Positions 16,462 through 25,822 are shown, numbered from the stretch's first letter. The stretch is DNA of 40,484 nt from an uncultured Bacteroidia bacterium (GCA_937995645.1 CALKJP010000054.1:1-40484); one strand, 5' to 3'. Numbers and translations: made by a program. The notes: generated by a model from the letters alone, not told the origin.

Positions 16462-17190
16462 TTATTTTTTAGCGGGAGTAAATTTTCTAAATCGCATGTC
16501 AATTACACCTAAAAGAGCTTCTTTAAAAATTCCTTTGCTCATTTTTGATTGTCCTTCTTTACGGTCAACAAAAGTGATGGGGATTTCCTTTAGCTTAAAT
16601 CCTAAACGATATGCGGTATATTTCATTTCTATTTGAAAGGCATAGCCAATAAATTTTATTTTATCAAGGTCTATGGTTTCGAGCACTTTTCGCTTATAGC
16701 ATTTAAAGCCTGCTGTGGTATCCATAATGTTTATCCACAAAATCATGCGCACATAAACCGATGCAAAGTAGGACATTAAAATTCTGCCAATTGGCCAATT
16801 GCTTACATTGCCACCCTTTACATAGCGAGATCCTATGGCAACATCTGCACCATCTTTAGCGCATGCATTATATAAGCGTTCTAAATCATTGGGGTTATGC
16901 GAAAAATCGCAATCCATTTCGAAAATATAATCGTAATTATGTTTTAAAGCCCATTTAAACCCGTGAATGTAAGCGGTGCCTAAGCCGAGTTTTCCTTTGC
17001 GTTCTTCAATAAATAATTTACCGGAAAATTCAGGAATAAGATTTTTTACAATTTGGGCGGTGCCATCCGGTGAGCCATCGTCAATTATTAAAAGATCAAA
17101 CGCAGTGGGTAAAGAAAAAATGGCGCGAATCATGTTCTCCACATTTTCTTTTTCGTTATAGGTTGGTATAATTACGAGGCGTTTGTCCAA
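16462..17190 (-). CDS. Polyprenol-phosphate mannosyltransferase-like glycosyltransferase (GT2)
   Basis: This 242-residue inverting GT-A enzyme resembles dolichol/polyprenol-phosphate mannose synthase. VIIPTYNEKENV begins the nucleotide-binding fold, IDDGSPDGT is the diphosphate region, and DCDFSHNP is the DxD-type metal motif. IGSRYVKGG and FVDRKEGQSKMS are characteristic of DPM1 homologues. It makes a lipid-linked sugar donor at the inner membrane for envelope glycosylation. There is no ATG near the N-terminus. The start is the TTG at 17190 giving MDKRLVIIPTYNE, which agrees with family N-termini. It is first in the operon with pyrC and DUF4296 and divergent from the LpxH-like gene. Confidence 0.88.
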   Translation of the reverse strand: MDKRLVIIPTYNEKENVENMIRAIFSLPTAFDLLIIDDGSPDGTAQIVKNLIPEFSGKLFIEERKGKLGLGTAYIHGFKWALKHNYDYIFEMDCDFSHNPNDLERLYNACAKDGADVAIGSRYVKGGNVSNWPIGRILMSYFASVYVRMILWINIMDTTAGFKCYKRKVLETIDLDKIKFIGYAFQIEMKYTAYRLGFKLKEIPITFVDRKEGQSKMSKGIFKEALLGVIDMRFRKFTPAKK

Positions 17191-17340
17191 AATAATTTGT
17201 TTTAGACTATGAAGGTACTACTTGTAACGTTTTTAGCAAAAAGGATTAACAAATTTTAATCGTAACCATAAGATAATATTGTATTTATGTAGGATTAATT
17301 TAGTAGATGAATTTTTGTACAACCAAAAATTCTATATTTT

Positions 17341-18177
17341 TTGAAACGTGAAGTAGATTTAGTAGTTATTTCTGATGTGCACTTGGGAACCTATGGTTGC
17401 CATGCAGAAGAACTCCTCCGCTATTTAAAAAGCATAAAGCCCAAAACATTAATTCTTAATGGCGATATCATAGATATCTGGCAGTTTAGCAAGCACTATT
17501 GGCCGGATGCTCACATGAAAGTAATTAAACAAATTGTAAGCATGATGAGCAAAGGCGTAAATGTATATTACCTTACGGGTAATCATGATGAAATGTTGAG
17601 GAAATTCAGCGATTTCAGAATGGGGACATTTCGTTTGATGGATAAAATAGTGCTCGATTTAGAGGGCAAAAAAGCATGGTTTTTTCATGGCGATGTATTT
17701 GATGTTACCATGCAACATTCTAAGTGGCTTGCAAAATTAGGAGGTTTAGGCTACGATGTTTTAATAGTGCTGAACAGGGCTGCCAATTATATCTCTGAAA
17801 AAATATTGCGAAGAGGAAAGATTTCGCTTTCAAAGAAAATTAAGAACAGTGTAAAAAGTGCGGTGTCGTTTATCAGTAATTTTGAGAAAACTGCATCGGC
17901 TATCGCCATAGAAAATAAGTATCATTACGTAGTTTGCGGGCATATACACCAGCCGGAAATAAAGAAAATAGAAACCGATAAAGGCACGGTTACTTATCTC
18001 AATTCAGGCGATTGGGTTGAAAATCTAACATCTTTAGAATATCACGATAAAGTATGGAAGTTATATACGTATAACCCTGCCGACTTACCACAGGAAAATA
18101 TTCTTGAAAGTATAGAACAGGAAATGCAACTCGAAGAAATTTTTATTAAAGAGCAGATTGAAAAATTGATGAGTTGA
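17341..18177 (+). CDS. LpxH-like UDP-2,3-diacylglucosamine diphosphatase / metallophosphoesterase
   Basis: This 278-residue calcineurin-type phosphoesterase shows all metal motifs: DVHLG at 12-16, GDIID, GNHDE, HGDVFD and GHIHQPE. This arrangement matches the UDP-2,3-diacylglucosamine hydrolases of lipid A synthesis. Bacteroidota homologues of this type are commonly annotated so, but not all are proven LpxH. The start is the TTG at 17341 (MKREVDLVVISDVHLG); no in-frame ATG lies near. The C-terminal 40 residues are acidic and helical. It is a single-gene transcription unit, divergent from the glycosyltransferase across 150 bases. Confidence 0.85.
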   Translation: MKREVDLVVISDVHLGTYGCHAEELLRYLKSIKPKTLILNGDIIDIWQFSKHYWPDAHMKVIKQIVSMMSKGVNVYYLTGNHDEMLRKFSDFRMGTFRLMDKIVLDLEGKKAWFFHGDVFDVTMQHSKWLAKLGGLGYDVLIVLNRAANYISEKILRRGKISLSKKIKNSVKSAVSFISNFEKTASAIAIENKYHYVVCGHIHQPEIKKIETDKGTVTYLNSGDWVENLTSLEYHDKVWKLYTYNPADLPQENILESIEQEMQLEEIFIKEQIEKLMS

Positions 18178-18279
18178 AAGTTGAAATTAATAGAAACTTG
18201 TAGAGATTAATTGTTTTTGAAATTGCAGATTACAAATTGAAAAATTCCAAATTCCAAATCTAAAATTCTAAAAATCATC

Positions 18280-18345
18280 AACTTGAAAGAAGTCTTTTCT
18301 CTTTAATCACTTTTGTCTACTGACTACTTACGCCTAACGACTTAT
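18280..18345 (-). repeat. Degenerate dispersed intergenic repeat, inverted copy
   Basis: Read on the minus strand, this segment gives taagtagtcagtagacaaaa and continues parallel to 8150-8200. It lies in a 238-base gap (18178-18415) otherwise made of reiterated words such as aattccaaattcc and aaaatcatca; no gene is visible in the gap. Confidence 0.55.
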
Positions 18346-18415
18346 ACCTTACTCCTAAAAATCATCAAATCTCCAAATCAGCTTATTAGCTAATTATCAA
18401 ATTAAACAATTAGAT

Positions 18416-19714
18416 TTAACTTCTCAACCCTCTGTCAAGTGCTTCTGCCAATACGGAATAGCCTTCTACGCCAATTGAAAGACGAACCAATGAATTAGTA
18501 ATACCTCTTACAATACGGTCTTCTTCAGGAACTACAGCGTGTGTCATACTTGCAGGATGTTCAATATAACTGATTACAGAACCTAAGCTAACTGCCAGTT
18601 CCATAGGGGTATCAGGGCGTGCAAAAAAGTTCATTAATTTAACTCCGGCTTCAAAACCTCCTTTTACCTCAAAAGAAATCATGGCGCCACCGTTTCGCAT
18701 TTGTTTTTTGCATAATTCATGTTGTGGATGGCTTTTTAAACCCGGATACCAAACTTTTTCGATATGCGGATGTTGCTCTAAAAATTCGGCAATGCGTTGT
18801 GCCGTTTTGCATTGATGCTCCATACGCACGCCCATTTCTTGTATTGTTAAGCTGTTTAACCACGAATCAAATGGCGATGGAGTAGGACCAAAATCTTTAT
18901 ATACAGGATAAACTTCTTTGCTGAAAAATTCGTAAGGGCCTAGTGCGGCACCTGCAATAGATGCAGAGTGTCCGTTTACATATTTGGTTAAGGAATGAAC
19001 TACTACATCTGCTCCCAAACGGAAAGGCTGCTGCAAATAAGGTGAACAAAAGGTATTATCTACAATCAATAAAATTTCTTCCTCTTCGGTGTATTTTGAA
19101 ATAGCTTCTATATCGCACATTTGCAATGTTGGATTGTCAGGCGTTTCTATAAGAACAGCAACGGTATTTTTATGTGCATCAATAGCTGCTTTTATATTTT
19201 CTGCTTTGGTAGCATCCACAAAAATAATTTCAATACCAAAACGCTTTTGTAAAAAACGCATGAACGAATCTGTACAGCCATATACATTTCCCACAATAAT
19301 AGCATCACCCGGTTGCACAAATCCCATAATAACTGTGGTAATGGCCGCCATTCCGGATGCAAAAACCAATGATGCTATGGTTGGTGTTTTTTCATCTGCA
19401 GCTAAAGCATTTTCTATAATATGCTGGCATTCTAGCTGAAACAAAACTTTTTCTAAATATTCTGTATTAGGATTTCCAAGTCGGGTATAAATCCGTGCAT
19501 AAGGTTTTTCACCGCTTGGCGAGTTGCCTACAAAGCGAGAAGCGCCATCGGCAACATCTTTAAATTTAAAGGTAGATTTCTGGTGAATGTTAGGCAATCC
19601 TGTGCCGGCACAAATAGCATTAAACTTATCGGCATCCATTTGTTTTTCCGCGCTTCGAGCGTATGCTTTTTTAAGTTTTGCCCATTCTGGCCACCAGTAG
19701 AAACGTCCTTTCAT
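18416..19714 (-). CDS. Cys/Met-metabolism PLP-dependent enzyme (cystathionine gamma-synthase / gamma-lyase family)
   Basis: This 432-residue trans-sulfuration enzyme has ASGMAAITT for phosphate binding, ETPDNPTLQ, VDNTFCSPYLQ, and the PLP lysine in HSLTKYVNGHS. The C-terminal half contains NGGAMISFEVKGG and SYIEHPASMTH, both classic for the family. Members include cystathionine gamma-synthase, O-acetylhomoserine sulfhydrylase and methionine gamma-lyase; the sequence alone does not separate these for me. A somewhat long N-terminus (about 45 residues before the usual TxxIH-type segment, here GLPNIHQKSTFKF) is noteworthy. It is monocistronic, preceded by a -7 box at 19752-19759. Confidence 0.87.
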   Translation of the reverse strand: MKGRFYWWPEWAKLKKAYARSAEKQMDADKFNAICAGTGLPNIHQKSTFKFKDVADGASRFVGNSPSGEKPYARIYTRLGNPNTEYLEKVLFQLECQHIIENALAADEKTPTIASLVFASGMAAITTVIMGFVQPGDAIIVGNVYGCTDSFMRFLQKRFGIEIIFVDATKAENIKAAIDAHKNTVAVLIETPDNPTLQMCDIEAISKYTEEEEILLIVDNTFCSPYLQQPFRLGADVVVHSLTKYVNGHSASIAGAALGPYEFFSKEVYPVYKDFGPTPSPFDSWLNSLTIQEMGVRMEHQCKTAQRIAEFLEQHPHIEKVWYPGLKSHPQHELCKKQMRNGGAMISFEVKGGFEAGVKLMNFFARPDTPMELAVSLGSVISYIEHPASMTHAVVPEEDRIVRGITNSLVRLSIGVEGYSVLAEALDRGLRS

Positions 19715-19751
19715 GTTTTAAGTTTGTTAGGTTAATGTTGGAGTAATACTG

Positions 19752-19759
19752 CAAAAATA
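19752..19759 (-). promoter_or_regulatory. -7 box TATTTTTG for the PLP enzyme gene
   Basis: The minus-strand TATTTTTG fits TAnnTTTG, 37 bases before the ATG at 19714. No riboswitch fold is evident in the remaining 34-base leader. Confidence 0.5.
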
Positions 19760-19857
19760 ACAAGGCAAAGCGAATTGGCTAATAAAAAAATCGTCTTTAA
19801 AATGATTCTAATCATTTTTTTAATAGAATGTATAAATTTTTTTTCACCAAAAAAAGT

Positions 19858-20533
19858 ATGAGCAAGTTTAAATTATTTTCTGTTTTTGTTTTAACACTGT
19901 TTTCATTCAGTTCAGTTTTTTCTCAAAACAATGCTTATTATGGAGGGTCCGGACATTTTAGTGTTGGAACAACGTTTTTAGATTATGGTACCGTAAATAC
20001 CTATTTGCGAAGTAAACGACTTCCAGCTTTTGCATCAACCAGTTTAAATATTGGAGGTGGTGGTATGGGTATTTTTAACAGTTTTATATTAGGAGGTGAA
20101 GGAGGCCGTTACTGCTTCATCTGTTGCTAATGCAAATGGTGAAGCTACTGTTAGTGCAGGTTTTGGTATGTTTAATATAGGATATGCAATTCCGTTTAAA
20201 AAAAGCAAATTTTTAGTTTATCCATTAATTGGAATTGGTTGGGGCGGAAGCTCATTTAATGTAAAATATGCAGGAGGGCTGGAGGAGAAATACGAAGCAA
20301 CTAAATTTTTTATCAGTTCCGAGTTTAACTGTGAACTTTTTTCTATTGCTGATGAAAATGGAAAAGCCGGTTTTAAAACAGGAATCTGTATAGGGTATTT
20401 ATTCAACCCGCAAACAGAACCATGGAAAGAAGCCACACTTGGCTATACCGGTATTGCCAATACTTTTATAAACGGACCATATTTTAAAATTAAAATAGGT
20501 GGTGGTGGTATTGGATATAAGATGAAAGAATAA
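19858..20533 (+). pseudogene. Frame-broken secreted glycine-rich (probably beta-barrel) protein
   Basis: A signal peptide (MSKFKLFSVFVLT..., cleavage before NNAYYGG) begins a protein whose frame ends prematurely at 20130. The continuation is open in the next frame from about 20096 to 20533. Deleting one G at 20104-20105 joins ILGGEG to AVTASSVANANGEATVSAGFG and restores 224 residues, so a single-base insertion (or sequencing error) is the simplest explanation. The protein is rich in Gly and aromatic residues, with alternating hydrophobic strands (MFNIGYAIPF, YPLIGIGWGGSSFNV, GFKTGICIGYLF), which suggests an outer-membrane barrel; I do not recognise a family. The ATG at 19858 is preferred to that at 19828 because the signal peptide then starts normally. 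Confidence 0.65.
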
Positions 20534-20540
20534 AAAGACA

Positions 20541-20565
20541 CCCCAAAAATTTTGGAGGCGGTTTT
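20541..20565. terminator. Possible terminator between the broken gene and acs
   Basis: The sequence ccccaaaa is complementary to ttttggag across a very short centre and is followed by gcggttttt on the plus strand. The stem is AT-rich with one mismatch, so the call is tentative. Confidence 0.35.
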
Positions 20566-20587
20566 TAGGTTGACTCATCTGTTAAAA

Positions 20588-22480
20588 TTACAAAGCTCCT
20601 TTTTTAATTTCTTCAACTACATTAGGGTCGAGCAGAGTAGAGGTGTCTCCTAAATTATTTACATCGCCTTCGGCAATTTTGCGTAAAATTCTACGCATAA
20701 TTTTTCCGCTGCGTGTTTTTGGTAATCCCGGTACTATTTGTATTTTATCGGGTTTGGCAATAGGTCCAATTTGTTTGTTTACAATGGCGGTAATTTCTTT
20801 CCGCAATAATTCAATATCGTTATTTTGTTTGGTAGAAATAACATAAGCGTAAATTCCTTGTCCTTTAATTTCGTGCGGATAGCCAACTACAGCGCTTTCT
20901 ACAATATCAGGATGAAGGTTTATGGCGCTTTCTACTTCGGCAGTTCCAATGCGGTGTCCGCTTACATTTATTACATCATCAACTCTTCCGGTAATTCGGT
21001 AATAGCCGTTTTCATCGCGTTTGCAGCCATCTCCGGTAAAATATAAATTGGGGTAGGTTGCAAAATAATTTTGTCGGCAGCGTTCATGGTCGCCATAGGT
21101 AGTGCGTATTATACTCGGCCATGGGAATTTTATACACAAATTTCCCTCAACTTCGTTACCTTGAATTTCATTTCCTTTATCATCTACTAAAACAGGTTGA
21201 ACTCCGGGCAGAGGTAAAGTTGCAAATCCGGGTTTAGTAGGCGTTACTCCGGCAATGGGTGAGATTAATATTCCGCCTGTTTCGGTTTGCCACCAAGTAT
21301 CTACAATGGGGCATTTTTCTTTTCCGATATGTTTATGATACCATTGCCAGGCTTCTTCATTTATAGGTTCTCCAACGCTTCCTAGCACTTTTAATGAATC
21401 TAATTTGTAGGGCTTTACATAATCCAATCCGGCTGCTTCTAAAGCGCGAATAGCTGTTGGCGCAGTGTAAAAATGGGTTACTTTATATTTGTCTATTACT
21501 TGCCAAAAGCGGCCAGCATCGGGGTAAGTTGGTACACCTTCAAAAATTACTTGTGTTGCTGCTGAAAGCAAAGGACCATAAACAATATAAGAATGTCCCG
21601 TAATCCAGCCTACATCTGCGGTACACCAGTAAATATCGTCTGCTTTATATTGAAATACATTTTGAAAACTATATGCTGTGTAAATCATATAACCACCACA
21701 AGTATGAACTACGCCTTTTGGTTTTCCGGTAGAGCCTGATGTATAAAGAATAAAGAGCATGTCTTCTGCATCCATTGTTTCTGCAGGGCATTCGGCATTT
21801 ACTTTTTGCATTTCATCTTTCCAAAGTACATCGCGTCCTTCTATCAGTTTTATATTGGAATGCGTACGCTCAAATACAATTACTTTTTTTACAGAAGGGC
21901 AAAGTTCCAATGCTTCATCAGCAACTTGTTTTAAAAGAATAATTTTTTCGCCTCTGTAAGCGCCATCTGCCGTAATTAAAATATTGCAATTGCAATCTTG
22001 TATTCTTCCCGAAAGTGAAGCTGCAGAAAAGCCTCCAAACACTACGCTATGAATAGCCCCTATACGTGCACAAGCTAACATTGCAATTATTGCTTCGGGT
22101 ATCATGGGCATGTAAATGCAAATGCGGTCGCCTTTTTTAGCGCCATTATTTTTTAATACATTGGCAAACTTGCAAACTTCGGTATATAATTGTTTGTAGG
22201 TATAGCTTGTGCTTTTTTCATTTACATTATTTGGCTCAAAAATCAGGGCGATTTTATTTCCGTTTTTTTCTAAATGACGGTCTAAGCAGTTTTCGGTAAT
22301 ATTTAATTTACCGTTAATAAACCATTTTACATTTGGTTCGGAGAAATTCCATTCCAGCACTTTATCCCATTTTTTTCTCCAAACAAAATTTTCGGCTATT
22401 TCTGCCCAGAAATTTTCAGGGTTTTCAATGCTTTTTTGGTATTCAGAATGGTATTGTTCGAGTGATTGTATGGTTTTCAT
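20588..22480 (-). CDS. acs: Acetyl-CoA synthetase
   Basis: This 630-residue cytoplasmic enzyme makes acetyl-CoA from acetate, ATP and CoA through an acetyl-adenylate. YTSGSTGKPKGVVHT is the phosphate loop, DTWWQTETGG the adenylate motif, GRVDDVINVSGHRIGT the hinge, and KTRSGKIMRR carries the catalytic lysine that is acetylated in many bacteria. The N-terminal segment EYQKSIENPENFWAE is typical of true Acs rather than propionyl-CoA synthetase. It is the second gene of a unit with methylmalonyl-CoA epimerase (27-base gap), a pairing that suggests short-chain acyl-CoA use. Confidence 0.95.
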   Translation of the reverse strand: MKTIQSLEQYHSEYQKSIENPENFWAEIAENFVWRKKWDKVLEWNFSEPNVKWFINGKLNITENCLDRHLEKNGNKIALIFEPNNVNEKSTSYTYKQLYTEVCKFANVLKNNGAKKGDRICIYMPMIPEAIIAMLACARIGAIHSVVFGGFSAASLSGRIQDCNCNILITADGAYRGEKIILLKQVADEALELCPSVKKVIVFERTHSNIKLIEGRDVLWKDEMQKVNAECPAETMDAEDMLFILYTSGSTGKPKGVVHTCGGYMIYTAYSFQNVFQYKADDIYWCTADVGWITGHSYIVYGPLLSAATQVIFEGVPTYPDAGRFWQVIDKYKVTHFYTAPTAIRALEAAGLDYVKPYKLDSLKVLGSVGEPINEEAWQWYHKHIGKEKCPIVDTWWQTETGGILISPIAGVTPTKPGFATLPLPGVQPVLVDDKGNEIQGNEVEGNLCIKFPWPSIIRTTYGDHERCRQNYFATYPNLYFTGDGCKRDENGYYRITGRVDDVINVSGHRIGTAEVESAINLHPDIVESAVVGYPHEIKGQGIYAYVISTKQNNDIELLRKEITAIVNKQIGPIAKPDKIQIVPGLPKTRSGKIMRRILRKIAEGDVNNLGDTSTLLDPNVVEEIKKGAL

Positions 22481-22507
22481 AATAAGCGTATGATTTAATT
22501 TATTTTT

Positions 22508-22912
22508 TTATTTCTTTTCTTGGCATAATTCAATTAATACTCCATTGGTTCCTTTAGGGTGTAAAAAGCAGATTAATTTATTATCGGCACCATCTTTGGG
22601 CTTTTCATTTATTAGCTGGAAACCTTCATTTTTTAAACGTTCCATTTCTGCATAGATATCATCAACATCAAATGCAATATGATGAATACCTTCTCCTTTT
22701 TTATCAATAAATTTAGCAATTGGGCTTTCCGGATTGGTAGCACCAAGTAATTCAATTTTATTTTCACTTGTTTTAAAAAATGCTGTAATTACACCTTCGC
22801 TTGCTACTTCTTCTTTTTTATAACACGATGTTCCCAATAGTTTTTCATACAAATAAATCGAGCTTTCTATATCTTTTACAGCGATACCAAGGTGTTCTAT
22901 TTTGTTCATCAT
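22508..22912 (-). CDS. mce: Methylmalonyl-CoA epimerase
   Basis: This 134-residue VOC-fold enzyme interconverts the (R) and (S) forms of methylmalonyl-CoA in the propionate/succinate pathway. Metal ligands are expected in HLGIAV (His7), HHIAFDV and GVLIEL, and all are present. The domain is a complete betaalphabetabetabeta pair of normal length. The first two codons are both ATG, so the start could be 22912 or 22909. It is the first gene of the mce-acs unit, and a terminator separates it from the upstream T9SS gene. Confidence 0.93.
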   Translation of the reverse strand: MMNKIEHLGIAVKDIESSIYLYEKLLGTSCYKKEEVASEGVITAFFKTSENKIELLGATNPESPIAKFIDKKGEGIHHIAFDVDDIYAEMERLKNEGFQLINEKPKDGADNKLICFLHPKGTNGVLIELCQEKK

Positions 22913-22935
22913 AAAGTGTGTTGTTTTTAAGCATA

Positions 22936-22963
22936 AAAAAAGCCCTCTTGCGAGAGCTTTTTA
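22936..22963 (-). terminator. Intrinsic terminator after the 22981-23772 gene
   Basis: On the minus strand, aaaagctctc, a gcaa loop and gagggctttttt form a stem with one G-U pair and a T run. It ends the upstream secreted-protein transcript just before mce. Confidence 0.75.
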
Positions 22964-22980
22964 TCCATTTAAATTTGTGA

Positions 22981-23772
22981 TTATTTTTTTACAAATTGGT
23001 CAGTCTTGTTATCAAAATTAATGTAATAAATTCCTTTAGGAAGATTTGACACATCTACCATACTGGCAAACCCTTTTTTTACAATATTTCCGTAACTATC
23101 ATAAATTTCAAACATGGTTTCGCTTGAAAAAGTAATGTCTTTAGATGCTTTAATAGGAGAGAAGGTAACTTCAGGCGACATGGAGCGATATTTAGCTACT
23201 GGTGAATAGCGAGGCTTGCCGGTATAGTCAACTTGTTTTACTCTAAATTGGTTTTCACCTGAGTGAGGAGCAATTTTAAAAGAATAATCATTTGGACCGG
23301 CTGTTCCCTTTCCTTCAATTTCACCTACATTTACCCATTTATTCCAACGGAATTGTTCAACTACAAAAGTTAATTTTCCGGTTTCACCTTTTGTTTGAAG
23401 TTTTAATGTACCATCTTTGTCAACCGAAATTGAAACGGTTTCGAAGGTACTTTTAGGTTTTAAAACTTCAGGGTTTAAAACTTTTGGTTTGCAATCGTCT
23501 TTATGAGAAATTTTAACTTCTACTTTGTCGCCTAATTTTAATTGTTGTGCAGAAAAATCTATTTCAAATGCGCTGGAGTTCCATTCATCGGTTGTAACAT
23601 TTCCGTTTACACGTACTTCAAAAACGCAAAACCCCACACCGCTACCTGCAAATGGGTTTTGTATGTATAAATTTTTACCCTGATAATTTCCTTCGAGAAT
23701 TATTACGCCATTTGCATTGGCAATAAAATTTAATAAAGTCAAAAATAGTGATAAGGATAATATTTTTTTCAT
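22981..23772 (-). CDS. Secreted protein with T9SS-type C-terminal sorting domain
   Basis: The 263-residue protein has a signal peptide (MKKILSLSLFLTLLNFIANA). Its first domain has two cysteines (Cys49 and Cys93 by count) and a putative beta-sandwich beginning NGVIILEGNYQGKNLYIQNPF. A fibronectin-like stretch (RWNKWVNVGEIEGKG ... FRVKQVDYTG) follows. The final 60 residues (ITFSSETMFEIYDSYGNIVKKG ... LPKGIYYINFDNKTDQFVKK) look like a type A sorting domain. I recall very similar N-terminal domains in uncharacterised Bacteroidota proteins, but the function is unknown. It is monocistronic with a downstream terminator. The 236 bases upstream (23773-24009) hold only AT-rich DNA and the divergent promoter. 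Confidence 0.75.
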   Translation of the reverse strand: MKKILSLSLFLTLLNFIANANGVIILEGNYQGKNLYIQNPFAGSGVGFCVFEVRVNGNVTTDEWNSSAFEIDFSAQQLKLGDKVEVKISHKDDCKPKVLNPEVLKPKSTFETVSISVDKDGTLKLQTKGETGKLTFVVEQFRWNKWVNVGEIEGKGTAGPNDYSFKIAPHSGENQFRVKQVDYTGKPRYSPVAKYRSMSPEVTFSPIKASKDITFSSETMFEIYDSYGNIVKKGFASMVDVSNLPKGIYYINFDNKTDQFVKK

Positions 23773-23966
23773 AGTTTTAGGGAACTATATATTTTGCTCA
23801 ATCTTTCATAATTAAGTTGCAATATTAAAATCTTCTTTCAGAAAATCAAAATAAAAACGAATAAAATTATTTTTTAGACGAATATATGTTTTTTAACTCC
23901 TTAATTTTAAACAGTTAGATTTTTACAATGTGTATTTTTAATTAATTTTTAAATTTTTCAATTATT

Positions 23967-23995
23967 TTTGTAAATTCAAATATTTAGTATATTTG
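23967..23995 (+). promoter_or_regulatory. Promoter TTTG-N17-TATATTTG for the peptide-binding lipoprotein gene
   Basis: TTTG (23967-23970) and TATATTTG (23988-23995) are 17 bases apart, at the short end of the usual range. The -7 box ends 14 bases before the ATG at 24010, which identifies that ATG as the real start of the frame-broken gene. Confidence 0.65.
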
Positions 23996-24009
23996 AAATA
24001 CAGCTTATT

Positions 24010-25783
24010 ATGATTTTAATTAAGAAAAAAAAAACAGATTATAATTTTATCATCAATTATTTTTTCATTATCAATATACTTTTTATCATGTAAAAACGAA
24101 AGTCAAGAAAATGAAAATACGCAACAAAATACGGGTATAGGTGGTGTTGTTTATGGTGGAACTTTAAAAGTAAATGAAACGGAGCAGATTAGTTCTTTAT
24201 TTCCACATTCTTTTACTGATTTGGTTTCGAGTCATGTTGCATCTCAAATTTATGAAGGACTGGTAAAATTCAATGCTAAAGATTTATCAATTGAGCCGGC
24301 TTTAGCAGAATCATGGACGATTAGTGAAGATGGTTCTAAATATACTTTTAAACTTAAAAAAGGGGTATTTTTTCATGACGATTTATGCTTTGCAGGAGGA
24401 AAAGGGCGAGAGTTTAAAGCAGAAGATGTTAGATATTCATTTGAACGTTTAGCCACACAGCATGCTGATAATGCCATGTTTGCTGCAACAATCAAAAATC
24501 TTTTAAAAGGAGCTAATGAATATTACTTAGCATCTGTATCTAAGAAGCCCGATTTTGAATTTGAAGGCGTAAAAGTAATTGACGAATATACAGTAGAATT
24601 TAATTTAACTGCACCATCATCCTCATTTTTATATATTTTAGCCAATCCTTCTCTTTCTATATTTCCAAAAGAGGCATATGAAATGTATGGTAATCAAACT
24701 AAAACCGGAACCGGTCCCTTTATGTTTGCAAGTCATTCAAATGAGAAGTTGGTTTTGATTAAAAATCCAAACTATCATAGAAAAGATACATTAGGAAATC
24801 AATTACCATTTATAGATTCATTGGTATTTAATTTTATAAGTTCTAAAAAATCAGAATTGGAAGAATTTCAAAATGGTAATTTAGATATTATAGTTGGTTT
24901 ACCATCAGAATCAATTAAAGATGTAGTTGAAAAGCAAATAACTGATTTTCAAAATCGTCCTCCAAAATTTATTTTAGATCGTTCACCAGAGCTGGCTACT
25001 CAATATTATGAATTTAATACAGCAGTTAAGGTGTTTAAAGATAAAAAAGTTCGTCAGGCAATTTCTTATGCCATTGATAGAGATAGAATAGTTGATGAAA
25101 TTTTAAAGGGAGAAGCTTATGGCCCCGGAATTTATGGAATAACTCCCCCATCATTAAAAAATTATGATGTTACATCCATTAAAGGATACAAGCAAGATAA
25201 AGTGTTAGCACGTAAATTGCTGGCAGATGCAGGGTATCCAAATGGAAAAGGATTTCCATCTGTAAAGCTGATACTTAATAGCGGAGGATCGAAAAATGTT
25301 ATTGTGGCGCTTGAAATTCAAAAACAATTGCGTGATGTTTTAAATATTAATCTCGATTTAGAAGTAGTGCCCCTAAATGTTAAAATAGAAGAGTCTATGA
25401 TGGGGAGAGGTGATATGTTCCGTTCTGCATGGGTAGCCGATTTTCCAAGTGCAGAAAACTTTTTAATGCTCACTTATGGAAAAACAGTTCCAAAAACATT
25501 AAATGAACCATCATGGCCTAATGTGTCTCGATATGTTAATGCTCAGTTTGATGAATTATATGAAAAAGCACTGCTTACACAAAATCAAGAAGAAAAAAAC
25601 AAATTATTGATGCAAGCCGAGCAGTTAATGATGGATGACGCGCCAGTATTAGTATTATGGTATGATGAAAAATACCGATTGTATCAAGCAAGAGTAAATA
25701 ATTTCTATTCAAATCCGCTTAATTACTGGGATTTTTCAAATGTTTACCTCAAAGCCCCCGCAGTTTCGGAAGAAGAAAAATAA
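24010..25783 (+). CDS. Oligopeptide-type ABC substrate-binding lipoprotein, frame broken by an A10 tract near the start
   Basis: The main frame, open from 24020, encodes a family 5 solute-binding protein (OppA/DppA/NikA type): LKVNETEQISSLFPHSFTDLV, then QIYEGLVKFNAKDLSIEPALAESW, VRQAISYAIDRDRI, and ANFSYP-like substrate regions. Without a start codon of its own, it needs the ATG at 24010. That ATG reads MILIKKKK and then goes out of frame because the tract 24025-24034 has ten A residues. With nine, the frame continues as KKKKQIIILSS...YFLSC, a good lipoprotein signal, giving 590 residues. It would deliver peptides or another ligand to a permease, but no permease genes are adjacent. The frame break may be a contingency locus, transcriptional slippage site, mutation or base-calling error. 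Confidence 0.75.
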
Positions 25784-25791
25784 CCTGAAAA

Positions 25792-25822
25792 CCTCCACAA
25801 AATCGTGGAGACTTTGTGGAGG
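25792..25822. terminator. Hairpin after the substrate-binding protein gene
   Basis: The perfect 10-bp stem cctccacaaa/tttgtggagg has an 11-base loop and begins nine bases after the stop. It lacks a proper T run, so it may be a weak terminator or an mRNA-stabilising hairpin. Confidence 0.6.

Noticed and set aside
8135-18415. Insertion sequences causing the dispersed repeats.
   Set aside because: No transposase fragment, terminal inverted repeats or target duplications could be found around any copy.
19715-19827. SAM riboswitch before the Cys/Met enzyme gene.
   Set aside because: Only about 34 bases lie between the likely start site and the ATG, and no conserved aptamer core is visible.
20090-20112. 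Programmed ribosomal frameshift in the glycine-rich gene.
   Set aside because: No slippery heptamer, rare stop context or downstream pseudoknot is evident; a simple indel explains it.
20096-20533. Separate 145-residue gene starting with GTG.
   Set aside because: It is the natural continuation of the upstream signal-peptide frame; one base change joins them, so it is not an independent gene.
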